In this document: in pieces, positions 7,797-18,196 of the stretch | How positions within the stretch are numbered: position 1 is the stretch's first letter | Layout of the letters: each line of letters starts with the position of its first letter | Source of the DNA: Pandoraea sp. PE-S2T-3 | GTDB lineage: Bacteria; Pseudomonadota; Gammaproteobacteria; Burkholderiales; Burkholderiaceae | DNA length: 64,000 bases | Direction: 5' to 3' | Assembly (NCBI RefSeq): GCF_002179965.1 | Contig: NZ_NGUQ01000018.1 | Location: forward strand, 248,001 to 312,000 | Made by a program: the position numbers and the translations under genes | The notes under the pieces: model-generated | Databases searched by the model: none | What the model was told of the DNA's origin: nothing | The model's input: the letters and a program-made list of their open reading frames with translations, nothing else

Positions 7797-9023
7797 ATGG
7801 ACAGACATATCCCGCCCGCCGGGCGCTGGCAACTTGCGATGCGCGCGCAACGCATGAAGCCGTCGTCGTTGCGAGAATTGCTCAAGGTCGCCGAACGTCC
7901 CGACATCATCTCGTTCGCCGGTGGCTTGCCCTCCCCCTATGCCTTGCCGGTCGAACGCTTGCGCGCTGCGGCCGACGACATCTTGCGCCACGACGCGACC
8001 GGGGCACTGCAATACGGCCCATCGGAAGGCTACACGCCGTTGCGCGAGGCCATCGCCGAGCGTCTGTCGACGGGTGGCACACGCATCAACGCGTCGCAGA
8101 TTCTCGTCACCACCGGCTCCCAGCAAGCGCTCGATCTCGTAGCCCGCGTGCTCATCGACCCGGGCAGCCGCGTGCTGGTCGAAACGCCGACGTACCTCGG
8201 CGCCGTACAAGCGCTCGCGCAGTACGAACCGGCCTTCGAAGAGGTGCCGACCGATGCCGCAGGCCTGTTGCCCGACCGGCTCAGCGACGCGTCGATGCGC
8301 ACCGCCCGCCTGCTCTACACGCAACCCAATTTTCAAAATCCGACCGGGCGCACGCTGGCCCTTGAGCGACGCATCGCGCTCGTCGCGCGCGCCCACGACA
8401 CCGGCTTGCTGCTGGTCGAAGACGATCCCTATGGCGAACTCGTGTACAGCGGCCACACGCCGCCGTCGCTACTCTCGATGGCGCCGGAGAGCGTCGTTCA
8501 CCTTGGCTCGTTCTCGAAAGTGATTGCGCCGGGATTGCGCGTCGGTTATCTCGTCGCGCCGGAGGAACTGATGGTCAAGCTGTTGCAGGCCAAACAGGCA
8601 AGCGACCTGCACACCACCGGCCTCACGCAACGGCTTGCCCACGCGCTGCTCACCGACGGCGATTACGACGCTCACCTCACGGCCATACGCCTGCGCTACC
8701 GCGCGCAATGCGCGCTGATGCTCAAATGCCTCGCGCAGTTCATGCCCGACGGTGTTTCATGGACGCGTCCCGCTGGCGGCATGTTCCTGTGGGTCACGCT
8801 GCCCGAACAAATCGACAGCGCGCACCTGTTCGAAGACGCCCTCAAACTTGGCGTCGCGTTCATCCCCGGTGCATCGTTTCACGCCATCTCACCGCAAGCG
8901 AATACGTTGCGGCTGACGTTCGCGACTGCGACGCCCACGGAGATCGAAACCGGTATTGCGCGTCTGGCCGATGCCATCAAGGCACGCCTGCGAGAAACGG
9001 CGGTCTGCGTCGCCGTGCCCTGA
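7797..9023 (+). CDS. PLP-dependent aminotransferase, class I/II (LysN/2-aminoadipate-type)
   Basis: The 408-residue enzyme has the fold-type I aminotransferase layout without the DNA-binding domain found in MocR regulators. Visible motifs are FAGGLPSPYALP (substrate side), LQYGPSEGYTPLREAI, VTTGSQQALDLVARVL, the TQPNFQNPTG loop that contacts PLP, EDDPYGEL, and the Schiff-base lysine in LGSFSKVIAPGLRVGYL. Relatives transaminate 2-aminoadipate, kynurenine or branched and aromatic amino acids. It lies 90 bp after the mgo-like operon behind a weak terminator, so it may supply or remove an amino-acid precursor for the NRPS. That link rests on position only. Confidence 0.8.
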   Translation: MDRHIPPAGRWQLAMRAQRMKPSSLRELLKVAERPDIISFAGGLPSPYALPVERLRAAADDILRHDATGALQYGPSEGYTPLREAIAERLSTGGTRINASQILVTTGSQQALDLVARVLIDPGSRVLVETPTYLGAVQALAQYEPAFEEVPTDAAGLLPDRLSDASMRTARLLYTQPNFQNPTGRTLALERRIALVARAHDTGLLLVEDDPYGELVYSGHTPPSLLSMAPESVVHLGSFSKVIAPGLRVGYLVAPEELMVKLLQAKQASDLHTTGLTQRLAHALLTDGDYDAHLTAIRLRYRAQCALMLKCLAQFMPDGVSWTRPAGGMFLWVTLPEQIDSAHLFEDALKLGVAFIPGASFHAISPQANTLRLTFATATPTEIETGIARLADAIKARLRETAVCVAVP

Positions 9024-9083
9024 CCCTCACCCGCTCCCTCACCTTCAACACGGTGCATTGGCCGTCGCGCCCGGTGCACCGCC

Positions 9084-9998
9084 TCATGCACACGCCTGAA
9101 GCGTGGCGTCCGTTTGTTCGGTCAGTCCCAGGTGTTGCGCGATTTGCCGGAATCGCGCGACGCACGGGTTGGTCGTCGCTGCACTCCACACCAGCGCAAC
9201 GTCGATGAACGGCGCACGCAGCAACGGGATGAATTTCACGTTATCCGCGTGTGTGCTGCGCATCGAGTTGTGCACCAGCGCCACCCCCAGCCGTTGTCCG
9301 ACCAGATTGACGATGGTCTGCTGAAAGTTCGTCTCGAGACGCACCTGCGGCATGAAACCGGCCTGCCGGCAGTGTTCGGTAATGGTGTTGTAGATATAGG
9401 GCGACGCGTCGCGCGGCGAAATGATGAACGAATCGTCCTTTAATTCGGCAACGGAGATTGCCGAACGAGACTCCAGCCGATGTCCCGCTGGCAGCGCGGC
9501 CACCAGCGGCTCGCGAAAGATGGTTTCCGTGCACAGCTCGTCGGTCGCATCCGACGAATACATGATGCCCACGTCGAGCTTGCCGCTGCGCAGATCTTCC
9601 GCCAGCGTGGTCGGAATCGTCTCTCTGAGTTTGACTTCAATACGCGGGAAGGCCGCTGCATAGGCGCGCGTCAGGATCGGCAAGACACTGCACGCGACCG
9701 CAAACATGAAGCCGGCCGATAGCGTGCCGGCGTCACCGAGTTCTGCGGCGCGCGCATGCGAGCGTGCGCGATCGAGTGTGGCGAGCACCGAGCGCGCGTC
9801 GCCATAGAAGCGCTGACCGGCAGCGGTGAGCTGCACGCTGCGCTGCGTTCGCTGGAACAACACGACGCCGAGCTCTTCTTCGAGCATGGCGATCTGTCGG
9901 GAAAGCGGGGGTTGCGAGATATGCAAAAGACTCGCTGCACGACCGAAATGCAGCGTTTCAGCCAGTACTACGAAATAGCGGAGTTGCCTCAGTTCCAT
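9084..9998 (-). CDS. LysR-family transcriptional regulator
   Basis: The 304-residue protein starts at MELRQLRYFVVLAETLHFG, the typical LysR winged-helix N-terminus, with SQPPLSRQIAMLEEELG as recognition helix. A periplasmic-binding-like effector domain follows (IMYSS, GHRLESR, GQRLGVALV). An upstream start at 10022 would add eight residues; 9998 fits the family better. It converges with the aminotransferase gene (60 bp apart) and is divergent from the sigma-54 activator gene. The target and ligand are unknown. The intergenic region with the activator is the most likely binding place. Confidence 0.85.
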   Translation of the reverse strand: MELRQLRYFVVLAETLHFGRAASLLHISQPPLSRQIAMLEEELGVVLFQRTQRSVQLTAAGQRFYGDARSVLATLDRARSHARAAELGDAGTLSAGFMFAVACSVLPILTRAYAAAFPRIEVKLRETIPTTLAEDLRSGKLDVGIMYSSDATDELCTETIFREPLVAALPAGHRLESRSAISVAELKDDSFIISPRDASPYIYNTITEHCRQAGFMPQVRLETNFQQTIVNLVGQRLGVALVHNSMRSTHADNVKFIPLLRAPFIDVALVWSAATTNPCVARFRQIAQHLGLTEQTDATLQACA

Positions 9999-10203
9999 GG
10001 AGCCTGCCCCTAAAAAGAACATCGGTTTCTATTCATAGCGAACCGGTATCAGTCATCACATCATATGGTATTGGAGGCCTCCGGCGAATCGAACTATGCT
10101 TGCTCTTGCTTTATGGAGCACCCCCCACGGCAGTCGCCATTTTGCGATCCGGTGCCGCCAAACGCGGCACATGCCACTTCCTATAAAGTTAATGAGAGAC
10201 GCT

Positions 10204-11286
10204 ATGACCGCCCACGATCCGCTGGACAGTTCAAACGCACACTTTCAGTCTTCACCACGTCCGTCGCTCGATCAGCTTTGTGGTGCCGACCCGACCATGC
10301 TGGCCACGTTGGCCCGTGCCCGCCTTCTCATCGATCGTCAACTGCCGATTCTGGTGCTGGGTGAAACTGGCACCGGCAAGGAATATCTCGCCCGTGCACT
10401 GCACGACTACAGCCTGCGCCGCCACGCCGCCATGGTGTCGGTGAACTGCGGCTCCATCCCCGAGAACCTCATCGAAAGCGAACTCTTCGGTTATCAGCGC
10501 GGTGCCTTCTCCGGTGCCTTGAACTCAGGCATGAAAGGCAAAGTCGTGCAGGCCGACGGCGGCACGCTGTTTCTCGACGAAATCGGCGATATGCCCGCAG
10601 CGCAACAAACGCGATTGCTGCGTGTGCTCTCCGAGCGCGAAGTCACGCCCATCGGTTCGGCCAGACCCATCGCCGTCGACCTGCAACTCGTTTGCGCAAC
10701 GCACCAGAATCTCGAGTCGCGCGTACAGGCCGGACTATTTCGTGAAGATCTTTACTACCGCATTGCGGTCGGCATCGTGCATCTGCCACCGCTACGCGTA
10801 CGGCATGACCGCGACTGGCTGCTCGGCGCAATGATTGCCACCGAATCACGCGGCACCGCCAATCTCGATTCGCTCGAGCGCGAGGCGCGCGAGCTGCTGC
10901 TGTCGTATTCATGGCCGGGCAACCTGCGCCAGATGCGCACCGCCGTGCAATACGCCTGTGCGGTCAAGAGCGACGACACCATCCGCGTGCGCGATCTGCC
11001 GGCCAATCTGCTGCAAAGCGCCAGCCGTCACGCCGCCAGCGCCGCCCCGGTGGCCGCCGCGATGCCGGGGCTCATTCAACCCACACCACTGGCGTCGCTT
11101 TCGCCCATCGCCAACGGCGAACGCGAGATCATCATTCGCGTGCTTTCCGAGCGTCGATGGAATATTTCTGCCGCCTCGCGCGAACTCGGCATCTGCCGCA
11201 CGTCGCTCTACCGGAAGCTTCGCGAGCTGCACATCCCCCACGTTCGCGACATGGGCAGCGACGCCCTGCTGGGCTCGCATCGCTGA
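10204..11286 (+). CDS. Sigma-54-dependent activator (bEBP) without N-terminal sensor domain
   Basis: The 360-residue protein consists of about 30 N-terminal residues, a full AAA+ sigma-54 activation domain and a C-terminal Fis-type helix-turn-helix. Seen are Walker A GETGTGKE (53-60), ESELFGYQRGAFSGA (92-105), Walker B LFLDEIGD (122-129), FREDLYYRI and WPGNLRQM. The sigma-54 contact loop reads GAFSGA, not the common GAFTGA. There is no receiver, GAF or PAS domain, so activity may be set by abundance or by a partner, as in PspF. ATG 10204 follows GAGAG. It lies between the two genes that carry matching -24/-12 promoters and dyads (1554 and 12693) and is the obvious candidate to bind them. Confidence 0.88.
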   Translation: MTAHDPLDSSNAHFQSSPRPSLDQLCGADPTMLATLARARLLIDRQLPILVLGETGTGKEYLARALHDYSLRRHAAMVSVNCGSIPENLIESELFGYQRGAFSGALNSGMKGKVVQADGGTLFLDEIGDMPAAQQTRLLRVLSEREVTPIGSARPIAVDLQLVCATHQNLESRVQAGLFREDLYYRIAVGIVHLPPLRVRHDRDWLLGAMIATESRGTANLDSLEREARELLLSYSWPGNLRQMRTAVQYACAVKSDDTIRVRDLPANLLQSASRHAASAAPVAAAMPGLIQPTPLASLSPIANGEREIIIRVLSERRWNISAASRELGICRTSLYRKLRELHIPHVRDMGSDALLGSHR

Positions 11287-11461
11287 TGCTTCGCCATTCA
11301 CCCTACGGTCCGTCTCTGACATGGCAAGCGGCACGTCCGATGTTTGGACGTAAAGCTCCAGACATTTCCCGCAATGCAGCAGACGGGTGACGGCCCGCCT
11401 GCTCCCGTTCCTTCCACCCGAACGTGTGATCGTGTGAACGCGTGAATGCGAGTTCGCCGCG

Positions 11462-12553
<1,092 letters not shown>

Positions 12554-12692
12554 TCACAATGCAAGTTTCGAACCACTGCGCGTCTCGTCACACCACGCGT
12601 AGCGCGAATACCGCATGGCGGCTGGTTTTGCCGTCGATGCATCGTTTTCGAACGCGCGTTGGAAGTCCTGTAGCAATCACACATACGCGTGC

Positions 12693-12721
12693 GACATCTG
12701 TCGCACCACGCGACAGGTGTC
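12693..12721. promoter_or_regulatory. Second copy of the activator dyad, upstream of the PPTase gene
   Basis: GACATCTGTCG and CGACAGGTGTC flank CACCACG; the arms differ at one position. The core ACATCTGT-N11-ACAGGTGT has the same arms (one substitution) and exactly the same 19-bp left-to-right offset as the site at 1554-1580. It lies about 97 bp upstream of a -24 element. The 408-bp gap 12461-12868 holds nothing else I can identify besides this site and the promoter at 12803. Confidence 0.72.
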
Positions 12722-12802
12722 CATGCCGGTGAGACAGTACACGGCGCCTACCCCCGTTTCAGGTGGTGATTCCAGAGTCCTTTCCGTGTCTGCACGGCCA
12801 CA

Positions 12803-12819
12803 TGGCATCCGAATTGCTT
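12803..12819 (+). promoter_or_regulatory. Sigma-54 (-24/-12) promoter of the PPTase gene
   Basis: TGGCATCCGAATTGCTT matches the consensus closely: GG at 12804-12805, GC at 12816-12817, ten bases between, TGGCA and TTGCT blocks intact. The predicted start is near 12829, 40 bases before the ATG at 12869. Confidence 0.78.
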
Positions 12820-12868
12820 GGAGTCCGTTATTTCGTCCATGCCCGTCATGCACGGGTGACTCATTACA

Positions 12869-13651
12869 ATGACCGAAATCAATACGGCAAGTCAGGCGAG
12901 CACGGGGCTCGCCCTGTATGGCGAAACGCGCAGCATCATGGCCCGCTTCTCGGGCTGGCTGACGCATCTGACCGCCGACGAGCAATGTCGCGCACGCGCC
13001 TTTTCCCGACCGGCCGATCGGCAGGATTATGTTGCGGCGCACATTCTTGCGCGCGTCGCTGCCGCCCGTGTGACCGGTGTCACCAGTGCGGCGGCCGATC
13101 TTGCGCGCACCTATGCGCTGGTGCAGCGCTGCGAGCAATGCGGCGGTGCACACGGGCGTCCACACCTGCCCGCGCATCCCGGACTGCATGTCAGCCTGAG
13201 TCATACGCGAGGTGCCGTCGCCGCCGCGTGTGCCATCGAGCCGGTCGGCATCGATGTCGAACACTGGGATCAGGCGTTGTCGGTCGATCTGGATCTTGGC
13301 GATCTGCCGGAAGACATGGGGATCACCGGCAGTGAACGCGACCGCCTCGCCGCCTTCGCGAGCGTGGCGCTCACGCACCATGCGCCGTCACCCCGTGTCT
13401 TGGCGTGGCTGCGGTTGTGGACACGCAAAGAAAGTCTGGTGAAAGTAGGCGTCACGACGCTCTCCGGTCTTAGCAGCGTCGACCTTTCCGGACTGCCGAT
13501 GAGCGAAGCCCCGCTGCGCGCGTGGCAGCGCCGGGTCGCGCACGGCATCTGGTCAATGACCGACTGGCTGGACCCTGCCATGCGCATCAGCGGCACGGTG
13601 ACCTGTACCGGTGCGGTCACCATCGAGCAGATCGAGGCAATCGAGGCGTAG
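12869..13651 (+). CDS. Sfp-type 4'-phosphopantetheinyl transferase
   Basis: The 260-residue protein carries the Sfp-family motifs: HVSLSHTRGAVAAA, the magnesium-binding GIDVE, and WTRKESLVK (the W-x-x-KE-x-x-x-K motif). These enzymes attach the CoA-derived phosphopantetheine arm to carrier-domain serines. In this window the only carrier domain seen is that of the NRPS at 3576-7160 (Ser740), so the NRPS is the natural client. A cluster of cysteines (CEQCGG) before the SHTRG motif is a variation I cannot explain. It has its own sigma-54 promoter with the same upstream dyad as the NRPS operon. The ribosome binding site before ATG 12869 is weak. Confidence 0.9.
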   Translation: MTEINTASQASTGLALYGETRSIMARFSGWLTHLTADEQCRARAFSRPADRQDYVAAHILARVAAARVTGVTSAAADLARTYALVQRCEQCGGAHGRPHLPAHPGLHVSLSHTRGAVAAACAIEPVGIDVEHWDQALSVDLDLGDLPEDMGITGSERDRLAAFASVALTHHAPSPRVLAWLRLWTRKESLVKVGVTTLSGLSSVDLSGLPMSEAPLRAWQRRVAHGIWSMTDWLDPAMRISGTVTCTGAVTIEQIEAIEA

Positions 13652-13756
13652 CGCGGGTCGACTGTTCCCGTCACAGGGCGTGGCAACTGTACCTGTCGCA
13701 CAACAACGGAACCCCGCTAGAATCGATTCACCTGTCACCCATCCAAGGTGGTTCTC

Positions 13757-14386
13757 ATGATTCGCGTACTCGGCCGACCGGGGTCCATCAACGTGCGCAA
13801 GGTGCACTGGCTCTGCCACGAACTCGACGCGCCATTCGTCAACGAACCTTGGGGCGATGCCACGGGCGCGCTGTCGCTCGCCGACCCGGGATTCATCGCC
13901 CTGAACCCGAACCGGATGGTGCCGGTGATCGACGACAGCGGCTTCGTGATGTGGGAGTCGAACAGCATCCTGCGCTATCTGGCGGCCACGCGCGGCAGCA
14001 GCGCGCTGTACCCGGCGGCACCGCGTCAGCGCGCCCGCGTCGATCAGTGGATCGACTGGCAGGCGGCCGATCTGAATCCCGCATGGCGCTATCCGTTCAT
14101 GTCGCTGGTGCGCCGCGCGCCGGGCTACGACAACCCGGCCACGCTGGACGCCAACGTGCAGCGCTGGTGCGACCTCATGTCCGTACTCGACCAGCAACTA
14201 CAAGCCACTCAAGCCTTCGTCTGTGGCGAGACGTTCACGCTCGCAGACGTCCCCATCGGCTTGTCGGTGCACCGCTGGTTCAGCACACCCATCGAGCATC
14301 CGCCGCTCGACGCCGTGACGGCCTACTACGACCGGCTCTCACAACGGGAAGGATTTCGCCTGTACGGACGAAACGGCACGCCCTGA
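13757..14386 (+). CDS. Glutathione S-transferase family protein
   Basis: The 209-residue protein has an N-terminal thioredoxin-like domain starting MIRVLGRPGSINVRKV, with the cis-proline in NRMVPVI and the glutathione-contacting WESNSILRYLA. An all-helical C-terminal domain has the LADVPIG motif. The start at 13757 is preferred over GTG 13748 because AAGGTGG sits just upstream. The substrate is unknown. It follows the phosphopantetheinyl transferase gene in the same direction with a 105-bp gap, which could hold its own promoter (TAGAAT near 13720). Confidence 0.87.
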   Translation: MIRVLGRPGSINVRKVHWLCHELDAPFVNEPWGDATGALSLADPGFIALNPNRMVPVIDDSGFVMWESNSILRYLAATRGSSALYPAAPRQRARVDQWIDWQAADLNPAWRYPFMSLVRRAPGYDNPATLDANVQRWCDLMSVLDQQLQATQAFVCGETFTLADVPIGLSVHRWFSTPIEHPPLDAVTAYYDRLSQREGFRLYGRNGTP

Positions 14387-14531
14387 AAGGCAATGAAAGG
14401 GGCCGGAAGGCTATGAACTTTGAGGGGCCGGGAAACTGGCACAGACGCGCCACTTGTTGTAGATTTCGTTTCAGCAGACAGAACCATCGCAGTTCTGCAC
14501 CGGATCATTAGGATTGCTGAAAGGAACGACC

Positions 14532-15005
14532 ATGAGAATCGACAGTGGCCTGAGTTATCTGGGCGCCAACGGCACGCAATCTCCCGCGGCCGCCAAGCGC
14601 ACCGACGCCTCCTTTGCCGCGGCACTCGCTGCCACGACGCAATCGCCGACACACATCAGCAGCACGCCTTCGCAGAAAGCCGCCGAGGCCAAGCCGACTG
14701 ACTTCACGAGCATGACCCGGCAACAGATGCGCGACTGGGTCAACACTCAGATTCAAAGCGGGCAGATGTCGCTCGACGACAGCTCGCCGCTGATGGCCAT
14801 GACGATGAAGATTTCCGTCGACACGGGTATCGAAGTCCCGGCCGGCAGCGATACCGAGCAGATCGACTTCACCAACCGGGCCCGTCAAGGGATTGCCGCC
14901 GCCCTGTCGCGCAACGAACCCGGGAATGCCAAGCGCTTGCAGGTCGCACTCGACCTCCTGCTCAAACATCAGGGCGAGACGTTCGGCGTGAATACCCACG
15001 CCTGA
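14532..15005 (+). CDS. Hypothetical protein with Ala/Ser/Thr-rich N-terminus
   Basis: The 157-residue protein is not recognised. A clear AAAGGAA precedes the ATG. Residues 1-60 are low-complexity and rich in Ala, Ser, Thr and Lys, without a signal peptide. The rest looks globular and helical (MTRQQMRDWVNTQIQSG, then RQGIAAALSRNEPGN and LQVALDLLLKHQGE). The disordered N-terminus and lack of cysteine recall type III-exported rod-like or effector proteins, but this is only a resemblance. It stands alone between the GST and hydrolase genes. Confidence 0.6.
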   Translation: MRIDSGLSYLGANGTQSPAAAKRTDASFAAALAATTQSPTHISSTPSQKAAEAKPTDFTSMTRQQMRDWVNTQIQSGQMSLDDSSPLMAMTMKISVDTGIEVPAGSDTEQIDFTNRARQGIAAALSRNEPGNAKRLQVALDLLLKHQGETFGVNTHA

Positions 15006-15172
15006 CGCTTCGTTTTTCGCCCGCTCCCGGCAGAGCGCGCTGTTGGCGGCCCACACGGCTGTCATTTCTTTGTAATCCCTGTGCAAGCCCGGTGTGGGAG
15101 GCGGCTCCCTAGACTGGCATCGCGTGATCGGACATCCGATCGAGCCCATGCCACTCTTCAGGAGCCAACCCC

Positions 15173-15964
15173 ATGCCGTACGCCGTCCGTTCTCTCGTTG
15201 CGCAGTCTGCCGCTGCCCTCGCCTTGCTCACAGGCGCTGCCGTCCCCGCTTTCGCCGCCCCCGCAGCCCCCACCGCAACCCCCATCAAGAACATCGTGCT
15301 GGTGCATGGCGCGTTCGTCGGCGGCGCAGGCTGGCGTCCCGTCTACGACATCCTCGTCAAAGACGGTTACCACGTCACGCTGGTGCAAGAGCCGCTCACC
15401 TCGTTTGCAGAAGACGTGACTGCCACCAAGCGCGTACTCGACACCCTCGACGGCCCGGCCGTGCTCGTGGGCCACAGCTACGGCGGCGCGATCATCACCG
15501 AAGCGGGCAACGACGCCCACGTCAAGGCGCTGGTCTACATCGCCGCGCACGCCCTCGATACCGGCGAGACTGAAGCCAGCAACGGCAAGAAGTATCCGAA
15601 TGCCACCAAAGCAGTCGTCAAGACGGCCGACAACTACCTGTACCTGAACCCGGCCGACTATCCGGCGGACTTTGCCGCCGACCTGCCGCGCGCGCAGGCC
15701 GAATTCGAAGCCCATGCGCAGATGCCGACGTCGGCGTCCGTTTTCACCGCGAACATTCCCGACCCGGCATGGAAGACCAAGCCGAGCTGGTACATGGTCG
15801 CCAAGGCCGACCGCATCATCAATCCGGATCTGGAACGCATGTATGCCGCCCGCGCGCATGCGCACACGGTAGAAATCGACGGTGCCAGCCATTCGGTCTA
15901 CGAGTCGCACCCGAAGGAAGTCGCCGCGCTCATCGAACAGGCCGCAGAACACGCCGGCGAGTGA
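15173..15964 (+). CDS. Secreted alpha/beta hydrolase
   Basis: The 263-residue protein has a signal peptide (about residues 1-29, ending AFA-A) and an alpha/beta-hydrolase fold. It shows the oxyanion-hole motif VHGAF, the nucleophile elbow GHSYGG with Ser102, and a late His in DGASHSVYESHP. It is of the EstC / methylesterase type whose members hydrolyse small esters. The signal peptide places it in the periplasm. The following two-component system is in the same direction with a 121-bp gap, which does not by itself link them. Confidence 0.85.
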   Translation: MPYAVRSLVAQSAAALALLTGAAVPAFAAPAAPTATPIKNIVLVHGAFVGGAGWRPVYDILVKDGYHVTLVQEPLTSFAEDVTATKRVLDTLDGPAVLVGHSYGGAIITEAGNDAHVKALVYIAAHALDTGETEASNGKKYPNATKAVVKTADNYLYLNPADYPADFAADLPRAQAEFEAHAQMPTSASVFTANIPDPAWKTKPSWYMVAKADRIINPDLERMYAARAHAHTVEIDGASHSVYESHPKEVAALIEQAAEHAGE

Positions 15965-16085
15965 GCTTTCACACTTCTGCACACCTGAGCGCCGCAGGCC
16001 ATACATCGCCAAAACGGCTATGCTGTGGCCAGCGGCGCGCTGACATCACCGCGCGCCTCCACGCCACTACTTACGCCGCAACATC

Positions 16086-16760
16086 ATGCGAATTCTTGTC
16101 ATCGAAGACGAAGCCAAGACGGGTGACTACCTGCGTAACGGACTGACCGAAGCGGGCTACGTCGTGGATGTCGCGACCGACGGCATCGACGGCTTGCATC
16201 TCGCCACCGAGACCGCTTACGACCTGATCCTGCTCGACGTGATGATGCCCGCGATGGACGGCTGGACGGTCATGCGAAAACTCGGCGAGCGCTCGCGCAC
16301 GCCGGTGCTGTTCCTGAGTGCGCGCGGCACGCTCGAAGACCGTCTCAAGGGGCTGGATCTCGGTGCCGACGATTACCTCGTCAAGCCCTTCTCGTTCGCC
16401 GAATTACTCGCCCGCATCCGCATCATCCTGCGGCGCGGGCAACCGCAGGCGGGTGACGACGCACTTGTCGTCGGCGATCTGCGCATCGACGTCTCGCGCC
16501 GCCGGGTCGAGCGCGGCGGCACACGCATCACCCTCACGCCCAAGGAATTCGCATTGATGCGGTTCTTTGCCGAACATCAGGGCGAAGTACTGTCTCGCAC
16601 CCTGATCGCGTCGCGCGTATGGGACATGAATTTCGACAGCGATACCAATGTGGTCGACGTGGCCGTACGCCGCCTTCGCCAGAAGATCGACGATCCGTTT
16701 TCGACCCGGCTCATTCATACGGTTCACGGTGTGGGCTATCGCTGCGAAAGCGAGGCGTGA
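16086..16760 (+). CDS. OmpR-family response regulator (heavy-metal type)
   Basis: The 224-residue protein has a receiver domain with acidic residues EDE at 7-9, phosphoacceptor Asp51 ([11 protein letters not shown]) and conserved KPF, then an OmpR-type winged helix ([23 protein letters not shown] and [15 protein letters not shown]). The sequence is closest in style to CusR/IrlR/CopR. The kinase start lies 11 bp after its stop, so the two are co-translated. The target is unknown; no metal exporter is adjacent. Confidence 0.92.
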   Translation: MRILVIEDEAKTGDYLRNGLTEAGYVVDVATDGIDGLHLATETAYDLILLDVMMPAMDGWTVMRKLGERSRTPVLFLSARGTLEDRLKGLDLGADDYLVKPFSFAELLARIRIILRRGQPQAGDDALVVGDLRIDVSRRRVERGGTRITLTPKEFALMRFFAEHQGEVLSRTLIASRVWDMNFDSDTNVVDVAVRRLRQKIDDPFSTRLIHTVHGVGYRCESEA

Positions 16761-16771
16761 GGCAACCTTCG

Positions 16772-18181
16772 ATGCCAGCCCTGATGCAAAACGCCAAGCG
16801 CCTCACCCTCTCCACCCGGCTCGCGTTGTCATTCGCGCTGCTTGCCTTCATCGCGACGGCGGGTGTCGGCTTCATGCTCAACTGGAAGCTCGAAGCGCAG
16901 TTGAGCGTGCGCGACGACGGCGCCCTCGTCACCCGCGTGGATCAACTGCGCACGCTGATGCAGGATGTGGACGCACACGATCTCATTCGTGACAAGCCGC
17001 ACCTGTTCGCCAATATGCTCGGCAACACCGAGTCATTACTGGTGGTCGGCTATCCGGGGGAAGCGCCGCTCATCAACGTCAATCCGGGGCACTCGCCCGT
17101 GCCCGCGATGCAACCGGTCGCGGCCGACGCGCCGCTCACACTGGCGGCCGTACGCCACACGACGATGCCCGATGGCACGCCGTTCATCTACGTCGCTGCG
17201 GCTGCGCACGGTGTCACGGGGCAGCGCGACTTGCAGATCGTCTCCGGCCGGTTGATGACAGAGCGCACAGAAATGCTGCACGACTATCGCCGCCAGATCG
17301 TGCTCTTCGCACTCGCTGGCGCCGTGCTCGCCGCGATGCTCGCGTTTGCGCTCGCCCGCTATGGTCTGCGGCCGTTGCGACGCCTTGCTGCGCAAACCGC
17401 TGCCATTGGCGTGGGCACCCTGTCCACGCGCATCGAGCGGCACAATGCGCCGCCCGAACTCGATCCGCTGGTGGATGCTTTCAACGCCATGCTCGACCGG
17501 CTGGAGCGTGGTTTCACGCAGTTGAAACAGGTCTCTGCCGACATGGCGCACGACCTGCGCACGCCGATTGCCAACCTGCTCGGTCAGACCGAAGTGGGGC
17601 TGCGCCAGACGCGCGAGCCCGCCTATTACCAGCAACTGCTCGGCTCGAATTTTGAAGAGTTGCAGCGCTTGTCGAAGATGATCGACAACATGCTGTTTCT
17701 GGCACGCGCCGAACACGCCGACCATGCCATCGACCGGCAGTCCGTCGCACTCTCGGAAGAACTGCCGCGTCTGGTCGAATACTTCGAAGGTCTGGCAGAC
17801 GAACGTGGCATCCGTCTGGAATGGCAAGGCGACGCGCATGTGCTCGCCGACGCCCAATTGCTGCGCCGCGCGCTCGCCAACCTGATCGTCAATGCCATTC
17901 GATATGCCGATGCAGATACCGTCGTCCGTATCGGCGCCGATCCGCACGATGGCGCAACGGCATTGCACGTCGAGAGCTTCGGCCCGACCATCGACGCCGC
18001 ACACCGCGAGCGGCTGTTCGACCGGTTCTACCGCACCGACGCTGCGCGCCACCAACCGTCCGGCTCGAATGGTCTCGGGTTGTCGATCGTGCGCAGCATC
18101 ATGCAGCTTCACGGCGGCACGTGGGCCGTGCACAGCGAAGCGGGTGTGACACGATTTACGCTGACCTTTCCTGACGCATAA
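16772..18181 (+). CDS. Heavy-metal-type sensor histidine kinase
   Basis: The 469-residue kinase has two membrane helices (about 15-36 and 175-196) around a periplasmic sensor of about 140 residues, a HAMP linker, an H-box with His260 (DMAHDLRTPIANLLG), an N-box (LIVNAIRYA) and a G2 box GSNGLGLSIV. The G1 region reads ESFGPTI where most kinases have NxGxxI, a mild deviation. The layout is that of CusS/IrlS. ATG 16772 is chosen because GAGG lies nine bases upstream. A GTG at 16757 that overlaps the regulator stop is possible. Confidence 0.9.
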   Translation: MPALMQNAKRLTLSTRLALSFALLAFIATAGVGFMLNWKLEAQLSVRDDGALVTRVDQLRTLMQDVDAHDLIRDKPHLFANMLGNTESLLVVGYPGEAPLINVNPGHSPVPAMQPVAADAPLTLAAVRHTTMPDGTPFIYVAAAAHGVTGQRDLQIVSGRLMTERTEMLHDYRRQIVLFALAGAVLAAMLAFALARYGLRPLRRLAAQTAAIGVGTLSTRIERHNAPPELDPLVDAFNAMLDRLERGFTQLKQVSADMAHDLRTPIANLLGQTEVGLRQTREPAYYQQLLGSNFEELQRLSKMIDNMLFLARAEHADHAIDRQSVALSEELPRLVEYFEGLADERGIRLEWQGDAHVLADAQLLRRALANLIVNAIRYADADTVVRIGADPHDGATALHVESFGPTIDAAHRERLFDRFYRTDAARHQPSGSNGLGLSIVRSIMQLHGGTWAVHSEAGVTRFTLTFPDA

Positions 18182-18196
18182 ACGCGGCCTCCTGCA

